Assembly (NCBI GenBank): GCA_028622995.1
Contig: JAJQJQ010000017.1
Location: 1,798,001 to 1,862,000, forward strand
Direction: 5' to 3'
Origin: Panagrolaimus kolymaensis
Taxonomy: Eukaryota; Nematoda; Chromadorea; Rhabditida; Panagrolaimidae
DNA: 64,000 nt
How positions within the stretch are numbered: position 1 is the stretch's first letter; each line of letters begins with the position of its first letter. The notes beneath the pieces are model-generated. The model made no database searches. It was given only the letters and a program-made list of their open reading frames with translations, and was not told the DNA's origin. Both the position numbers and the translations under genes were made by a program. Positions 22,551-37,142 of this stretch are shown piece after piece.

Positions 22551-24229
22551 ATGTCGTCGTCAAGATCGCGTGGCATATCTCAATCGTCTTCAAGGCTTGT
22601 TCCATCAATAAACGCTTCAGCTGCAATTTCTGGGACTGTTTCACCCTTCGCAGACACAGCGGAACCTCACTCATTATCTGATGTTTCTGTTCGAAGTGAA
22701 TGCGACCAGGTAAAGTTTACTCTTTTTTTTTTCAAATCCTTGAACAAACTTCAAAAAAATCGTTATGTGCTTGTTTTTTTTAAGAACTAGACAGACATTC
22801 TATTTTTCTTTTAAAGTTTTCTTTTTTTCTTCAAAAAAATATTTGCAAAGCCATAAATTTTTTTCAAAAATCTTCAAAAAAAGGAAAACAAACTTTTGAG
22901 AGTTTATTTTAGATGTTTTTTGTGATGAAAAAGATATATTTACACAAGATTTTTTTAGGTCAACTTTCAAAATACATCTTTTGAATCAACTCTTACCACC
23001 GCAAAAGGAAGCCCAATTCAAGGAAACACATACCGTAACATTCATTTGGAGAAAAAACGAACTGATGTTCCATTGTATGATTTAAAGCATCCTGATTTCG
23101 TCGAAATTTATGAAGAAATTGCATATCATATTCCAAAAGTTCCTGGATCTTCACTTAAGTGGGAATCAACTTCTGATGTTTGCGATGTATGTTGTATCTA
23201 AGAATATGATACTTTATAATTATGTTATCTTTTAGGTAATGATTCATGGAAGGCAACCTTCGTTTGAAAAACATTCTGAAAGAGTCGTACCAAATCCATG
23301 GAGGCGTCATGGAACTTTGGTCAAATTAGCAGCTGTTGGTGGTTGGTCAAATAAACGAAGAGAAGGTTTAGTTACTGAAATTAAGGTAAACTTTTTTCTG
23401 TGAATATAATCTATTCTGATAGCTTAAGTTATTACAATCTTATTAATACCAATTTTTTTAGCGAGGATCCACTCCACCACGACAACCAAATGTTCCTCAA
23501 ATGGCACTTCATCGTGATACAAAGCATCCTATGGATTTTGATTTTCCTCCTAAAAACGTTCCATCTGATGTATGTGCTCAACAATTAGCTCTTCAAGTTG
23601 CATCTCGAGCTATTGATTCGTGGTCAAAAGAAAAATGGTATAATCCTAAACGTCCACATTATCTGAATCCAACACTTCGTTTATCAAATATTCATAAACT
23701 TTCTGAAGCGACGATTCAAGCTCACTCAAAAAAATCCTTAAGAGAATCAGATTATTCTACCGCGGTTTCTGGACGATTTTCATCTTCATCATCTGCCGCC
23801 TCAGCAGCTCTTTCTTCATCAACATGTTCAACGTTCTCCGCCACTCGATCAGGGCGTTTATCAGCTTTACCACCGTCAACAGTTCGTCCAAAAAATTACC
23901 AAACGCTGCTCTCAAAAACACCAATGCATCCTCGACTTCGTCAAAAATCTGAAGAATCAACTTGTTCAACGGCTAACTCTCAACCATTTTCACCTTCTTC
24001 CTTTGCTGCTTCTCCAACAGATTATGGTCAACAATCAGAAGAATGTTTAACAGCTGTATCTGGACAATTTACGGCTCCACCTTCTTTCTCACCAATGCGA
24101 CTTCGTTCTTCGCAACTATCTGAAAAATCCAATTGTTCTACCGCTGTTTCTGGGCAATTTTCATCTTCATCTGTTTCAACATCACAACGACCTAGAACTC
24201 GAAGAAACAAAAATCGAAAACGCAAATGA
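22551..24229 (+). CDS. Ser-rich protein of unknown function with a conserved-looking middle domain
   Basis: Exons 22551-22709, 22959-23186, 23236-23385 and 23462-24229; 434 residues. It starts MSSSRSRGISQSSSRLVPSI. The middle third looks folded (RNIHLEKKRTDVPLYDLKHP, RRHGTLVKLAAVGGWSNKRR, VASRAIDSWSKEKWYNPKRP). The last 170 residues are low-complexity and built on a degenerate repeat, STAVSGRFSSSS, STANSQPFSPSS, LTAVSGQFTAPP and STAVSGQFSSSS, ending in a basic tail RRNKNRKRK that could act as a nuclear signal. No enzyme motif, signal peptide or membrane span. I do not recognise the family. Confidence 0.8.
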
Positions 24230-24618
24230 TCATCGAAAAATGTGGGAATGAGACAAATTGATTTCTAATAATGTATTTTTTATTTTTAAAACATTTTTAT
24301 GAAAGGCAAAAATTTGGTACTAATAAATTTTTAAAATAAATATTATCAAAAATAAAAACAGTGCAAAGCTCGTAATGATGTTACTAACTGATAATAATGG
24401 ACAAATAACGACGTTATTGAAAGGCAAGATCATTATTAATTTTTGAATAATTTTTTTCATTCACATCGTTTAAAATCCACTGCATTTTTTTCTTTTGTTT
24501 TGATTCTTTTTTTGTACAGTAAGTACTCGTAGATTTTAATCTTCTTCTTTTTTTTGTGAAAAATATAAAGTTTGATAACCCGTGAAAAAATATACACATA
24601 TATAATTGAATTAAACCA
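24230..24618. other. Convergent 3' region of the Ser-rich and F-box genes
   Basis: 389 bp between two facing stop codons. AT-rich with an AATAAA-like signal on the plus strand near 24337. No gene seen. Confidence 0.5.
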
Positions 24619-26680
24619 TTAATCTTCAAAATCTTCATAATCCGATTCCATGCCTAGTGATGCCAAAGGAATAGGACGTACAAGATCACCTAAATTTATT
24701 ATCATATTTATTTTTTGTAAATTTGGAATAAATAAAACAATACCTTTAATAATTCTCATTTCTCTTTTAGCACTTTTTGAATAAACATGCGGAGATCGCA
24801 TTGGTTCAGCCATTCTCCCCAAAACTTCTTGTCCTGCTTGTGATTCTTGTGTGTAAATTACATCGACATTGACATATGCTCGGCGTCGTAAGCGTTGAGT
24901 TCTTCGTTTTGCTTCTTCGATTGCAAAAATAGTAAGTCGCCGAATTTCAAGCGTCGAAACATTTGAATTTTTGTGTTGAGGTTGGGCTTCTGTGTGAATG
25001 GCTTCATTTGCGGCTGCCTTTGTTGAAGTTCCAATGGAATCACGGCGAGTGCCATTATTGTTTTCATTTGAACCTATGCTACTTCTTGAAGTGCTGAGGA
25101 TACTGTATCGAGAGCTAACAGATGATTTCTTTTCAGGTCTTTCAGTTTCAGCTGGTTCTTGTCCGATTGAGGAAAAATTTGGGATTCTATTTGCATTATG
25201 GAAAATTCTGAGAACTCGAACTTTGATTGGAAGTTGATATTCAATAAATCGGAATAATACCGAGCTATTATAATGTCGAAAGCCAAGGGCTTTTAATGGA
25301 AGGGTGGTAAAAAGGCGTTGAACAACTCCATCAGGAACGGGAATTTCTCCCAAATGAAAAATAAATGGTGGAAGATCCAAATCGTTGATATTTGACATTT
25401 GTTGAAGGGCGCGAAGATAATGAAGTCGTTTGGATTCCTTTCCAAATGTGCATCCAATAGAAAGCCTTTGAATTGTGGAAGCCAAATTTCCAGCAATAAC
25501 TTCCATTGATTTTAATGGTAAATGCATTCCCGTGATTTGAAGATTTTCGATGGGTGCTTGAATTTTGAGGGCTAAGGATTTAGAAAATATTGCTCGACAC
25601 GAGGCCATCGAACTTCCAGCTGCTGTTGAATCAAGTATCAACAAGCTTTGAAGCTTTGGAAGAGATAACAAAGATCGAATAAGTTTTTGACTAGTGCTGA
25701 AAATTAAAAAATCATTTGTAAAGTATTCTTTCTCTAAGTAAGGAAAATAGAAACTGGTTAAAAATAGCTCAATTTATTTTTCGTTGACGTAAAAAATAAT
25801 CTATTTTTAGTAAGCTTTTGAAGTTCATCGAAAAAAGCTCGTAGTAAGAATGTCCTCTATACTAAACTAAACTACATTCTTCATTAACACTATATGTACT
25901 ACTGTAAAAAGATTTATTTTTTATTTGTTAAAGTTCGCGTCAATTTTTTTTGCAATTTTTTTATTATTTACTTAAGCTTTTTCATGTTTTAATAAACTTT
26001 GATAAAATATTCTATCGTGTTTTAGTTTTTTTGCACCGAAATATTTTTTTTCCAAAGTGATGAAAGAGCAAACACACTTGGTCGTCGTTGCTGAAAATAA
26101 AAAACTTACTTCTTTTTTTCAAAATATCTAGAGCAGTTCCATAATCTTAGTACTTTAATGTTTTCAAATCTTGAAATAATTGTTGAAAATTCGGATGTTA
26201 AACAAGCATCCCAAAACGTGAGTTCTTGTAAATTTTGAAAACGTAAGAGAAGATTTTTAAGAGTTTTAGTTGATGAACGTTCTTGGGTGGTTCGAATTCG
26301 ATAACAATATCCTGAGATATCTGTTATTTTAACATGAAAGCTTGATTTATTTTGCTTTCCCATAGGGAATTGAAAGGACATTCGAGAAGTGGTTACGGTA
26401 TCAGCTAAAAACAATTGATAAAGATAAAAGAAGTTAATATATGGCATAGGATTTATTTACCATATCCATAATCTTCTGAACGAATTTCAATCGATGGATC
26501 AAGCCAAGAAGCAAAAACATTATTGAATTGTCGGCAAGTGGATTGGAGCTTAAATCGATCCAATGGTGGCACAAATGATCCAATATGGCGTAAAACCGAT
26601 AACGGCAAATCTGTTATCAAAGGCTGTGGTATTATTGTTGGTGGTGGCACCATTGTCTCCGATGACATAGTGTATTTCAT
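24619..26680 (-). CDS. F-box protein with LRR-like body
   Basis: Exons 26680-26461, 26404-26110, 25696-24744 and 24689-24619; 512 residues. An F-box lies near the N-terminus (ITDLPLSVLRHIGSFVPPLD, then RFKLQSTCRQFNNVFASW). The body has spaced leucine-rich stretches (LKNLLLRFQNLQELTFWDAC, ISRFENIKVLRLWNC, LIRSLLSLPKLQSLLILD, LENLQITGMHLPLKSM-like) resembling LRR substrate-binding repeats. A Ser-rich insert (SVSSRYSILSTSRSSIGSNE) and an acidic tail (ESDYEDFED) follow. Such proteins recruit substrates to SCF ubiquitin ligases through SKP1-related adaptors. The 413-nt second intron is large; the final 54-nt intron stays open in frame and is placed by its GT/AG borders. Specific orthology unknown. 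Confidence 0.8.
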
Positions 26681-29600
26681 TTATGTATAATTTTTTTATT
26701 GTAAAAAAGTATTAATAAAACATAAATAATTAAGGAAAGGGGTAATTTCTAAAAAAAGTATCATCGATTAAATTTTTTTTATCAAAGAGAAGGAAGCATA
26801 AATAAAAATCAAACAATTCACGAAATATGTGTTGAAAAAACCGGGACAAAAAAAAGGAACGGAAGTAATGAATGCTATTTATTGACGGATGCTTTTACAT
26901 ACATACATGATGTGGAAGCAAAAAAATCTTTTCTTTTTTCTAACAAAAATTATTCGAGTCCACAAATGAGTTAAAAAAGAAACAAGCAATATTGATGTTG
27001 AGGTTGTTGCTGGCGTTGTCGTCCTCATCGTCGTCGTTGTTGCTCCTGTGTTTTACTACTGCTGTTGCTTTAACCAGCGCAAATACAAAATTGCTGCTGT
27101 TGCTGGAAACTTGCCTGTATTAAAAAAAACTATTTGCCCAGTTTTTTGGCTCAAAAAGCTTTTTTCTTCCTTTTTCCTTACTTGCTTTGTCTGCAAAAAA
27201 AAAAGAAGAAAGAAACGATGGTAACGATGTTATGGTGGTTGTTGTCATTTGGTACATACATACTCCCGATGATAGAAGAATCAAACCTGAGAAAGAAAAG
27301 AAAAAAAATCAGCAGTTTTTTTTAAACAAAGCATCTGAAGAATTTTTAATGAAGCTTCCTTCTTCTCAAGAAGCAGGAAGATGATTCATTAACTTGGGAA
27401 ATATTTTTTATTATTTATTCTGCATGTCCTTATTAGGTCTTCTTGTAAAATAAGAAAAAGCTTTCAAAACACGCGATAGACTTGTGCTGCAAAGTAAAAA
27501 ATGAAGAGGGTATTCAAATGTGAATATTTTGTTTTTTGCTTGAATGCCATTATTGGGTGTTGTTAGCAGCAGAAAGGATGTTAGAAAAGCAGCAATTTTA
27601 TTTTTATTGCAAAACTAAGAAGCAATTAGTTAAAGCGCTATAGACAAAAATGTCTAAAACCAACTAAAGCGTAAACAACAAAATTTCTTTAAAAACATCG
27701 TAATACCCCGTGTGTTTTCTTTGTTTTTGGATACAGAAATTTTTCCTCATTCAAATTTTTTTTGAAAGCGCGAATTTATTTTAATGCATCAAAAGCAATA
27801 AAAGTTGGTCATTGATACAGACTAAATAAAAATGAAAACTGTAGTTTAAGTTTTCTTTGATGCTGCTGTTGCAAACCAAAAAAAAACCGATGCTCAAGTA
27901 AACGCCCAATTACAGTTAAGAGAATGAATGTCTTTAAAAAATTGCAAAAAAAAAGATTACACAAAAATAAATAATTGCACGATGTTGTAAACTTTGCCCA
28001 TCCAACCAATTTGTTTGTAAACACCAAAAGCTTTGCAAAAAAAACGGAACTTTTATATATTGAAATCAACAAAAAGAGCAGATGCGCAATAAAAAAAATC
28101 GTCTAATTTTTTTATTGAAAACATTGTTAAGAAAGCATCAAGCACTTTGTTTTTGATTTCAATAAATCTCCTCTCTCTCTTTTTTTAAAGACTTTTTTCT
28201 TTATCACTTGACTTTTGCAAAATAAAGAAAAAAAATTTCTTTGCTTTTTTTAACACACAATATAAAAAAATATAAAAAAACGTTTTCCTTCATTAAATCA
28301 GACTGTGTGACGCTTTTTATTTTGCTTATTTTTTGCAAAAAAAAAAAAGCGAGTTACCAATCTATAAAGATAAATCGCTTTTTTTTTGCTTCGATAATAA
28401 AAATAAAGTGATCTTAGATTAACCTTTTGGAAAAAATGAGAAAATCCACGAAAAACAGGAAAAATGAGAAAAGTTAAAATTCAAAAACGGTGAATAAAGA
28501 TTTTCTTAAATATCATTTCTTGGTAAAAAAAAACACTTAGTCATCGATATTTTTAAAATTTGGAAATAATTTTGAATCAGCCAAAAATCGAAATAAAAAA
28601 AACTTCAAGATTGACAATGACAAAGCAAAAAAAAAACTACAGAATATTAGTGCACTTTTGACGCGCTAATTCCCATATGTCTGGTACTTGGTTTTTTGTT
28701 TAGTTTAAAATTATTATAAAAATTAAAATGGAAAACAGGTTTTTGAATAAAAGAATCTAAAAAAATAGTTTCAGACAAAAAATAAGTAAGTGCCAAAGTA
28801 TAACAAGGAAATAAAATTTCATTTTGTCCAAAGAAATGAAACAAAAATGAAATGCACATTTTTTAGATAGTCAGTCAGTCAATCACGAGAAAACAAATAA
28901 AAAAAGAAAGAAAAGAAGATAACCAGCCGCCAATCATAGAAAAATGATAACTAAAAACCAATGTAAGAAAGAAAATATATAGAACATGCTCGCAATTTCG
29001 GAGATCATTGATCAACATATGTTCAGCAATAAAAGCTCAAAAGCAAAGAAATCACTTTTTTTTCTTTCTGCGCGTGAAAACATTTTGAAACTTTTTGTTT
29101 TACAAAAAAAGAAACATCGAAATAGTCAAAAGAAAAAAATAGTTCCTGATTTGTAACTAGCTGTTGATAATAAATAGAATGGAGAGACATTATTGCATCT
29201 ATGAGGAAAGGACGAGACGAAGAGGAGACAACGTGTGTAGCTTTTTTTTGTCTCATCTCATTTCGGTTTGGCTCGAAGCAGCCGCCAGTCAAGTCAGCAG
29301 GCAAACAAGCAAGAAAACAAGCAGGCAGAAAAGCAACAAAAAAAATCTCCAATTAAAAGCTTTGTGTTTTTAAAATTATACCTTTGAGAATTGCAATTGA
29401 CGGTTAAGCAAGTAAGCTGGCAAAAAAAAAAATTGCAAATTGCACTTAAAACAATAAAAACGAAAAAACGCTTTATTTCAAATTACTTTTTTTCAATTAT
29501 AATTGCAAAATTTTCTTTTTTGTTTTGAAAATGATCGTTCTCTTTTCTACTTTTGCCTTCTATAGCTTGCTTTTAGCAATTTTTATCACAAAAAATGCAA

Positions 29601-32600
29601 ACCTCAATGACGCACTTTGCTTCTCTTTTTTTTTGCCTTCCTAAAGGTTTGCATCCGGTCCTCCTCAAAAGAAGTTTTTAAGATTTTTTAAACGTTTTTT
29701 GACTTTGCAAAAAACGTTTGAATTTAAAATCTAAAAAATAGTCAATAGCAACCATAATCGACGAAAATTGAACAAAGTTTTCTTCTTTTTTTTGACAAAA
29801 GAAAAGTGGTGATAGAGACAGGCTGTTGTCGCTGCAAAAAGATCTTTAAAATAATGCAAAAAAGAAGAAAATTTCTAGGAAAAACTGGAGTTGGCACTTC
29901 TCTCTCACATTAAGCGTTTTCATTACGCGGAAGTAAGAATCGCTCTTCTTTTTTTGCAATGCTGTGTTGCCTTTTTTGTTGGCAAAAAAAAAAAGAAATT
30001 TGGGAACAAGAGCCTTCTGGAGTGCAACAATGAAATTTGCATTGCAAAAAAGAAGCTTTGACAAACATCAAAAAGGGCAAAAAAAAAGAAAAGAAATTTG
30101 AGATGTTTTTACCGTTTCATCAAGAAATATTTTGAGGGAAATAAAAAGTCACGTCTTTTTTTACAGTTAACCAAAAGAAAATGGCAAACAAAAAAACATA
30201 TACCATCGCGCGGTATTTTTTTACATCCATATTTCATGATGCTACAGATTTCCATCAGCACGAAAAGAGTAGAAATTAAGCTTAAAAAGAACGTTATCGA
30301 GCATATTTTTATCGAGGAATCAGACGACGACTATCGAAATTCCCGACGTCATGCTGCGTTTCATGTTTGCGAAGAATTATAGTGGTAGTTGTTATGCCGC
30401 TAGGAAATAACAATAAACACATACAAATACATATACGCATTTATTAGAAGATAGGAAGGGAAAAAACTAGCTGCCAAACAGCAGCGTTCTAAAAAGCATT
30501 TTTTCTTTAAAAAAAGAGAGAAGGAAAGAAAAAAAGAATAATGCATGCTTTTGCAAAAAAAAAGATAAAAGAAAAAGAGAGAAAATAATTTTTGCAAAAT
30601 AAGCGCCCAAGGCAAAAAATGGGAGTGGCATATATTATTTTTTATACGATAAAAATATTGAACGCGAGAAGACGATGGCGGTGAAGGCAGGAAGGAAATA
30701 CTTTCATCTTCTTTTTTCTTCTCAGGTAAATCTTATGCAAAATTAAAGGATAATGGGTAACAAATTAGAGTGCAAATTTAGAAGCAAAAAATAAATAAAC
30801 AACCCTAAATAATTGTGTTATACACACCCGGAAGGAAAAAAATATCAGAAAATAACAAAAGAGCATTGCAAAAGAAGAGAAAAAAACCCAACGATTATTT
30901 ATTTATCTTTTTTAAAGTAATTAATTTATTTTTATTTTTGAGAGGTTTAGTGTGACGACAAATGCCAACAACACACACGGTTGTATTAAATGATATATTG
31001 TTTATGCAATGTTTCACAAAAAGCAATACTTTTAAATTTACTAAGAAAAAATGGAGAATTTTAAACTCAAAAGTGCCCTAAAAATAGCCGAGCTATTACA
31101 GTACCCTGTAGCCAAAGTCATTCGAAAGCCCATAAATTTTGCAAAAGCATTTTTATGATTTATATCCTCCTTTTTACTAACCTTTAGAACTTACAAGTTT
31201 TTTTTAGCAGAAAGCAAAAGCACTACTCATAAATCAAAGGCATAAAAAAAGTATCAAATAACTTTGAGTTTTTCCCTTCATTTTATTTCTTCAACCTGTT
31301 AATAATAATAAAAAACATACACATGAGCATGTGTACTAGACTTACCAAAAGAGGTAGTAGCAAAGAAGTATATTTCATTTTTATTTATTTATATGCAAGA
31401 CAAAAGTGCATATTTATAAAAGCAAAAAAGTGCTTTCATGAAATTTTAACATCAAGCTTCATTTTTTTCTCTTATGTTTTCTTGCTGGCTGGAAGCAGAA
31501 GCAAAGCTGCTTGTTTGCTTGCACATTCACCCAGACATTTTTACTTTTCTCCAAAAAAGGACATGGTTGGTTTCATTGCAATAATTTTTTGCAGAAAAAA
31601 ATAAAAATAAAAAAGAAAGCAAAGCCGCAACAACGCACAAAAAAACTCCGCCTTCAAAATGCTGCAATTTTATGTTATATTTTTGGACACAGATTCAAAA
31701 AGAAACAAGCATTAAAAATAAAAACAAAATTCAACAAAGCAGTAATGCCTTTTTTTCCTCAGACACCGCAACAACAACATCAACAACAACAAAGTTGAAA
31801 GTTTCACGATGAAATAAGTCGTCGTCAACTAAAACATCTGGAAATCAAAAACAAAACAAAAAAAGAGTTAAAGCAAACATTATCTTTGAAAGAACGTCTA
31901 GAAAACATAGTAAAATAGGGTCACTTTTCGGTAAATATTTAAGGTATTTTATCTAAGCAGTGTATGATTTATTTTTACAAAAAATAGTACAATTTATTGT
32001 ATAACTTTTCGACCTTTGTACCAAAAGAAGAAGTTACATCGAAGAATACTGTAGACTTAATGTCGCTCGTATATTTTCTTTTTTTTATTATTTTAGTTTA
32101 ATTCCAAAAATAAAAAAAGAAACGACAAAATGCGGAAGCAATCATTTTCAGTTTTTTGCAACAAAAAAAACCAATGACTGTTAAAAGTTTTTATTTCATT
32201 TTTTTTTCTTTTGCAAAAAAAATCGACGCTGTCGAAGAAAGACAAAAGCAAGTTTTGCAGTAATGAAAAGACTTTTTTTAACGATAGCGATAATTCCAGC
32301 TGGCAATAAACTAGGACACGGGAAAAAATTTATGTATCAGTCAGCAATGATGATGAGAAAAAGAAAGAGAAAACATTATCAAAAAAAATTGCAAATCTTG
32401 CAAAAAAAATTATTTTTGCAATGGAGCGAGAAAAAAAAGAAAGACATAAAACTTTTGCGCAAAAATTAGTACTTTTTAGTTCAAAGAAGAAAGAAAGGTA
32501 TTAGGCGACGACGATAGCAATTGCAGTAGCAAGGAGCGAACGAATGATCATTGATTAATCGCTGTAGCAAAATTGAAAAAAGGAATGAAGGTCGATGGCT

Positions 32601-35600
32601 TAAAATAACTTAACCCGTTTTTTCTTCATACCATGACGAAGATTTGATGATGATGGCGGTGAAGAAAAAACTGCTATCCTTTTTCTTTGCAAAAATTAAA
32701 AATGTCGCAGTCGTCTGCGATCACAATCAAATCAAAGCGGTTACAGCCGCAAAAAAAAAAACTAGTGTAAATGACACCCGAAAAAAAGAATATTGAAAAG
32801 AGACACCGCCTTTTTAGTGCAAAAAAAAAATAGTATTTTTTCTTGCAAAATTGGGAGGCTTGTTTGAATAAAAAAGATTTTTTCTTTGCAAAATAAATGC
32901 GATTATGATTCTTTAAGAAATTAAGTCAATAACAAAAAAAAATAATGAATAATTCCATCAAGGCTTTTAATGTAGACACAAATTTCAAAGAAATTGCTAG
33001 ACTCACGGGAAAAAATCACATAAAAAATAAACGTAGCAGATAGGGAAATGGCTTTTTAATTTTAAAGGTTGTAAAAATGAGTCTCAAAGGTATTGTGAAG
33101 AAGGACACAATAATGAGAAAAGAAAGAATGAATAGTTTTTTGAATGTAAAAAAATTGCGTACTATGTAGTCATAGATTACAGTAAAATTAAAATACCCTA
33201 CAGTAAGCTGTTTAATACATATTTCTTAAAATAATGTGGCGTAATTTTTATGGGCTCATTAAATTATTCCAAAATTATGAATTTTATTTAAAACGTATTT
33301 TGCAGAAGAATATTGTTATTGCAGTTTTTGCAGCTCCGAAAATAGATTAATTACGCGAAAGAAGAAAAAAACGTTAAAATTAAAGATTTTTTCAAAACTA
33401 TGAGATCACGCGATTAATAAAAATAAATAAAAGCTGTTGAAAAAATAAAAACTTGAACCTTTGCAAACCTTTTTTATATATTTTATTTAACAATTCAACA
33501 AAAAAAAAGAAGCTAAAACTTATTTTTTTGTTGTTGCAAATTTGCACGTTTTTTAAACTCCGATCAAGTTACATCTCCTCAAATCCATTCATTTACAAAA
33601 AAAAGGAGAATTAAGGGAGATTGTATTTGTATTTGCTTGTATATTATGTGTGTATATTCAACAATCCTTCATCTCAAAATCGTTTTCTTTTTAGATTGCA
33701 CAAACTTAAGTTTTTGGGAAAAAAAAAGATTCGGCTCTGCTTTACTTTGAGAAGTAAAACACCATTTTAACAAAATGTAACAAATGTTCATATATTCGAG
33801 TGGATGGATGGTTCTCGACAATAGTGAAAAAAAACTATGTATTCCCTATTTTTTTGTTAAATCAAGTTCATTAATTTTAAGTGGTTTTTTTTTCTGCGCG
33901 GCGCAAAGGTCGATATGGCGATGATGGATTTTTTGTGCTTTAGCCCCATCTAGAAATAAACTTTAAAAAACACACACATGCATCGATGTATTTAAACTTA
34001 TATTTTATAAGAAACTACAAAAATGGTTGAAGTTTATGGCAATACATATAATGATTTTTGTTTTGTTTTTGTAAGAGTTCGGAAGAGGGGTGATTCTAGA
34101 AACGAAATCAAGCATCACAAATTTCGATTAAAAATTATTGTTTATTAAATTGAGGTAATTTCTTAAAAATGGAGTTTGATGAAGTTTTTTTGAAAATTGG
34201 AAATAGAAAAATTTAGTGATTTTTTAAACCGGATTTTTGGTGTAAAACTGTTTCTTGTTCCTAGAATTTTATCGTATTACACAAAAGCAAAAGGGAAAAC
34301 TCAAATTCTTTTTTTTAAATTCATGCAAGCCATTGTATCGCTAACATCCACTTTTTACGATATTCACTTTTTAACGACATTTTTTTAATAATCAAAAACG
34401 GTATTCAAAATTTTTTCTTTTAACAAAAATTTATCATAAAAAATTCTTTTTTTATTTTATTTCAAATCGAACTTTGTCTTCGAACAAGCACACGAAAACG
34501 ACCAACTTTCATTCCGCTAAATGCCCTCAGGGTTGCTCTTCCGAAATATTCTTTTTATTTCTCTCTCCTTTCTTTGTGTTTGTTGCTTTCAATCGTCGCC
34601 GAGACATTATGTATTTTTTGTTTTTTTGCAGAAAAAATGAGCAAAGCACAAAAACTTATTCGAAAATTATTCAAGCTCTTTTTTGATGCTTTTATTTTTG
34701 GAAAAAAATTCGACACAAAATAAAATATGCCGAGTTAACAAGAGCGGCAGCAAAAAAAATAAAAGAAAAATTGGGCGGCGAAAAAACAAAATGTCAGTCA
34801 AGCGTGTTCCCAAAAAAAAGCAATTCAATTTTTAAGAGAAGAGAAAAATGCGTGAAAAACCGTTAAAAACTGCAAATAAATGATGTTTCTGAAGTAGCAG
34901 CAGCAGAAAAAAAGAAGATAAATGTTTGACAGCAAGGAGAAAAAAAACGAAGAACACAAAATTTAGTGTTTTTTAGAATTTAAAAATTAATAAAAAAAAG
35001 GATGCATCCGTTTTAAAATAGGAAAGTTAATTTCCTTTCTCTTCCCAAGAAATGAAAGTACAGTATGAGTGAAAGATAAAAGTTTTATTTGATTAATAGG
35101 ATTGATTGCTGCAAAAATGTGGGAGTGCCTCTATAATCTTCAATTGCATCTTTTATAATTTCGATAAATAAAAAACACACTTGAGTGCCAAAAAAAAACT
35201 TTTGTTTTTAACTCATTTTTTTGGAAGATAACTTTGTTATTATTCTTTAAAAAGTATTAGAAGAAGTTTGATGCTCCATAAAGTGCAAATAAATTTAAGA
35301 AGAAAATAAACAAGACAATAATTAAATGGCAAACTACACGATGGTGGTGTTCATCGAATTAATCACTCCTCATTGGCATTATCTTTTTTAAAGAAATGGT
35401 TATTTTTAGAAAGTATTGTTATGATTGAAATTAATTTTGGATTTCATAAAGATATAAACATGATATCAAAAAAATAAAAATAAACATCTTTACAGATAAA
35501 TTTCAAATGCCCTCGGAGGATTTCAACATTAAAATAATAAAAACTCCATATTATACTGTAGTTGATGCACAAACTAGCAAGCAAAGAATAAAAAGTAAAT

Positions 35601-37142
35601 TGAATTCTTTCATCGTTAAAATAAATTTTTATTCAAAAAGAAACTTATAAAATACAAAGTTACAGAATGAAAAAAAATGAGTCTTTGTCAAAAAAAAATC
35701 TTTCAACTTTATCGTTGGTTTCCTCCTCTTCAATTTTTTTAAAGAACAAAAAAAGGTATTCTAATGCATTGAAGCGAAAATAAAGGAAGCAAAACAATGG
35801 CCATGAAAAAAATACAAGAAGTTGGAGAGATGGGTTAAAAGTTTATATTCTGACGATTCTGACGTATGTATCAATTATATTTTTGAAATAAAGAAAAAAG
35901 TAGAAAAAATTCAGTCATGTGATAATGAATATTTTGATTAGTGAAAATTCAAAGATAAAAAAAGAATAAAAATCGGTAGCCATTTCTTTGAAATAATTTC
36001 ATAAAAAGCTAAGGAATATTGATACAATTTTTTTTATCGGCTGTCAATAATATGCAAAGTAATTTTAGTTTTATAAAAATATTTGTTATGTAAATCAAAG
36101 ATGTATGAACTTGATGTCTGATTTAAGTCTTTCATTATAAAAGATTATGTTAAGAAAAATTCTATGATACATTCCTCCATATATTATCATAATACAAAAA
36201 ATAAATAATAATTATGTTTGGTGAATATTAACAAATGCTATCGCACCACAAGAAGAGCAGATATTGTATTTATTTTCTTCTTCGATTAAAGTTCAAAAAA
36301 GCCAAAAGCTTTAATTTTGTAATTTTCTGTATTTTGAAATCCTTTTTTTGCAACAAAACATTTGCACGGATGGATGATGGTCGATTAATCTTGGGATCAA
36401 TTGCGCTCTTATGCCCACGTATATATTCTTTTTGTTTTGTTTTGCAGAAATACTTATTTATCACAAAATTTGAAGTTTATAATCCATCATCCATCTTTCG
36501 TTTGGCACATTTATGTACTCCATTTTTTCATATACAATTTTGAGATTATAGATATGGTAAAAAAACTAAAAATAGAATTTAAACCAAAGTCAAAGTTATT
36601 ACCCAAAAGAAAAACACCCTGTTTTTTGAAATTCTATTTTTAGAAGACTTCTGCACTTTTTTTTTGCAAAAATAAAAATGGGCTTTTTTGCAGAAAAAAA
36701 GAGTGCTATAAAACAGGAAAGAGAAAAAGAGCTACGGGAAGAAATAAAAAGCCTTTTCTCGGCATAAAGAAAGAATAATTAAGCGGGAGCTTTCAAAGTC
36801 GTAAACACGTTGCTGCTGCTTCTGCAAACAAACAAAAAAACATTACTATTTAACATATTCTGATACACAAATACACATGAGGGACCATAATTATTTTAAA
36901 GTTTTATTATTTTATTTTTTACAAATTTAAGTGAGTTCAAAAATTAAAAAAAGCAAGAGATTATAAAAATTGCATAGGAAAATTACTCGTCAAAAAAACG
37001 TATGAGAGGAATCAAAAATGTTGTTGCATTATGCTTTGGGAAATGTTGTATGTATCAAAAAAGCAAATAATTGATTCGCTATATGAGATCTTTTTTTTTA
37101 CACTTTTGATTGCTCTCTTTATGTCCAAGAACAATATAAAGA
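26681..37142. other. 10.5-kb gene desert
   Basis: No exon could be supported on either strand. The sequence is dominated by A and T runs, with repeated palindromic TTTTGCAAAA or TTTTTTGCAAAAAA motifs (examples near 28207, 28333, 29503, 30549, 32210, 32392, 32686, 32879, 36664) and AG-rich patches. Open frames are short and composed of Lys, Phe and Leu from these runs. It lies upstream of the F-box gene and downstream of unc-40, so it may hold long-range regulatory sequence or unrecognised non-coding transcripts; neither is shown. Confidence 0.6.

Noticed and set aside
24690..24743. Continuous reading IVLFIPNLQKINMIINLG in the F-box gene
   Set aside because: It resembles an LRR and could be coding, but it has clean GT/AG intron borders and 54-nt size; kept as intron, with retention possible.
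30098..30382. 94-codon open frame in the gene desert
   Set aside because: Isolated, no splice partners, no motif; expected by chance in 10 kb.
32740..32900. Possible CRISPR-like or satellite spacing of TTTTTGCAAAA motifs
   Set aside because: The motifs are irregularly spaced and imperfect; this is a eukaryotic sequence and no repeat-spacer array is present.
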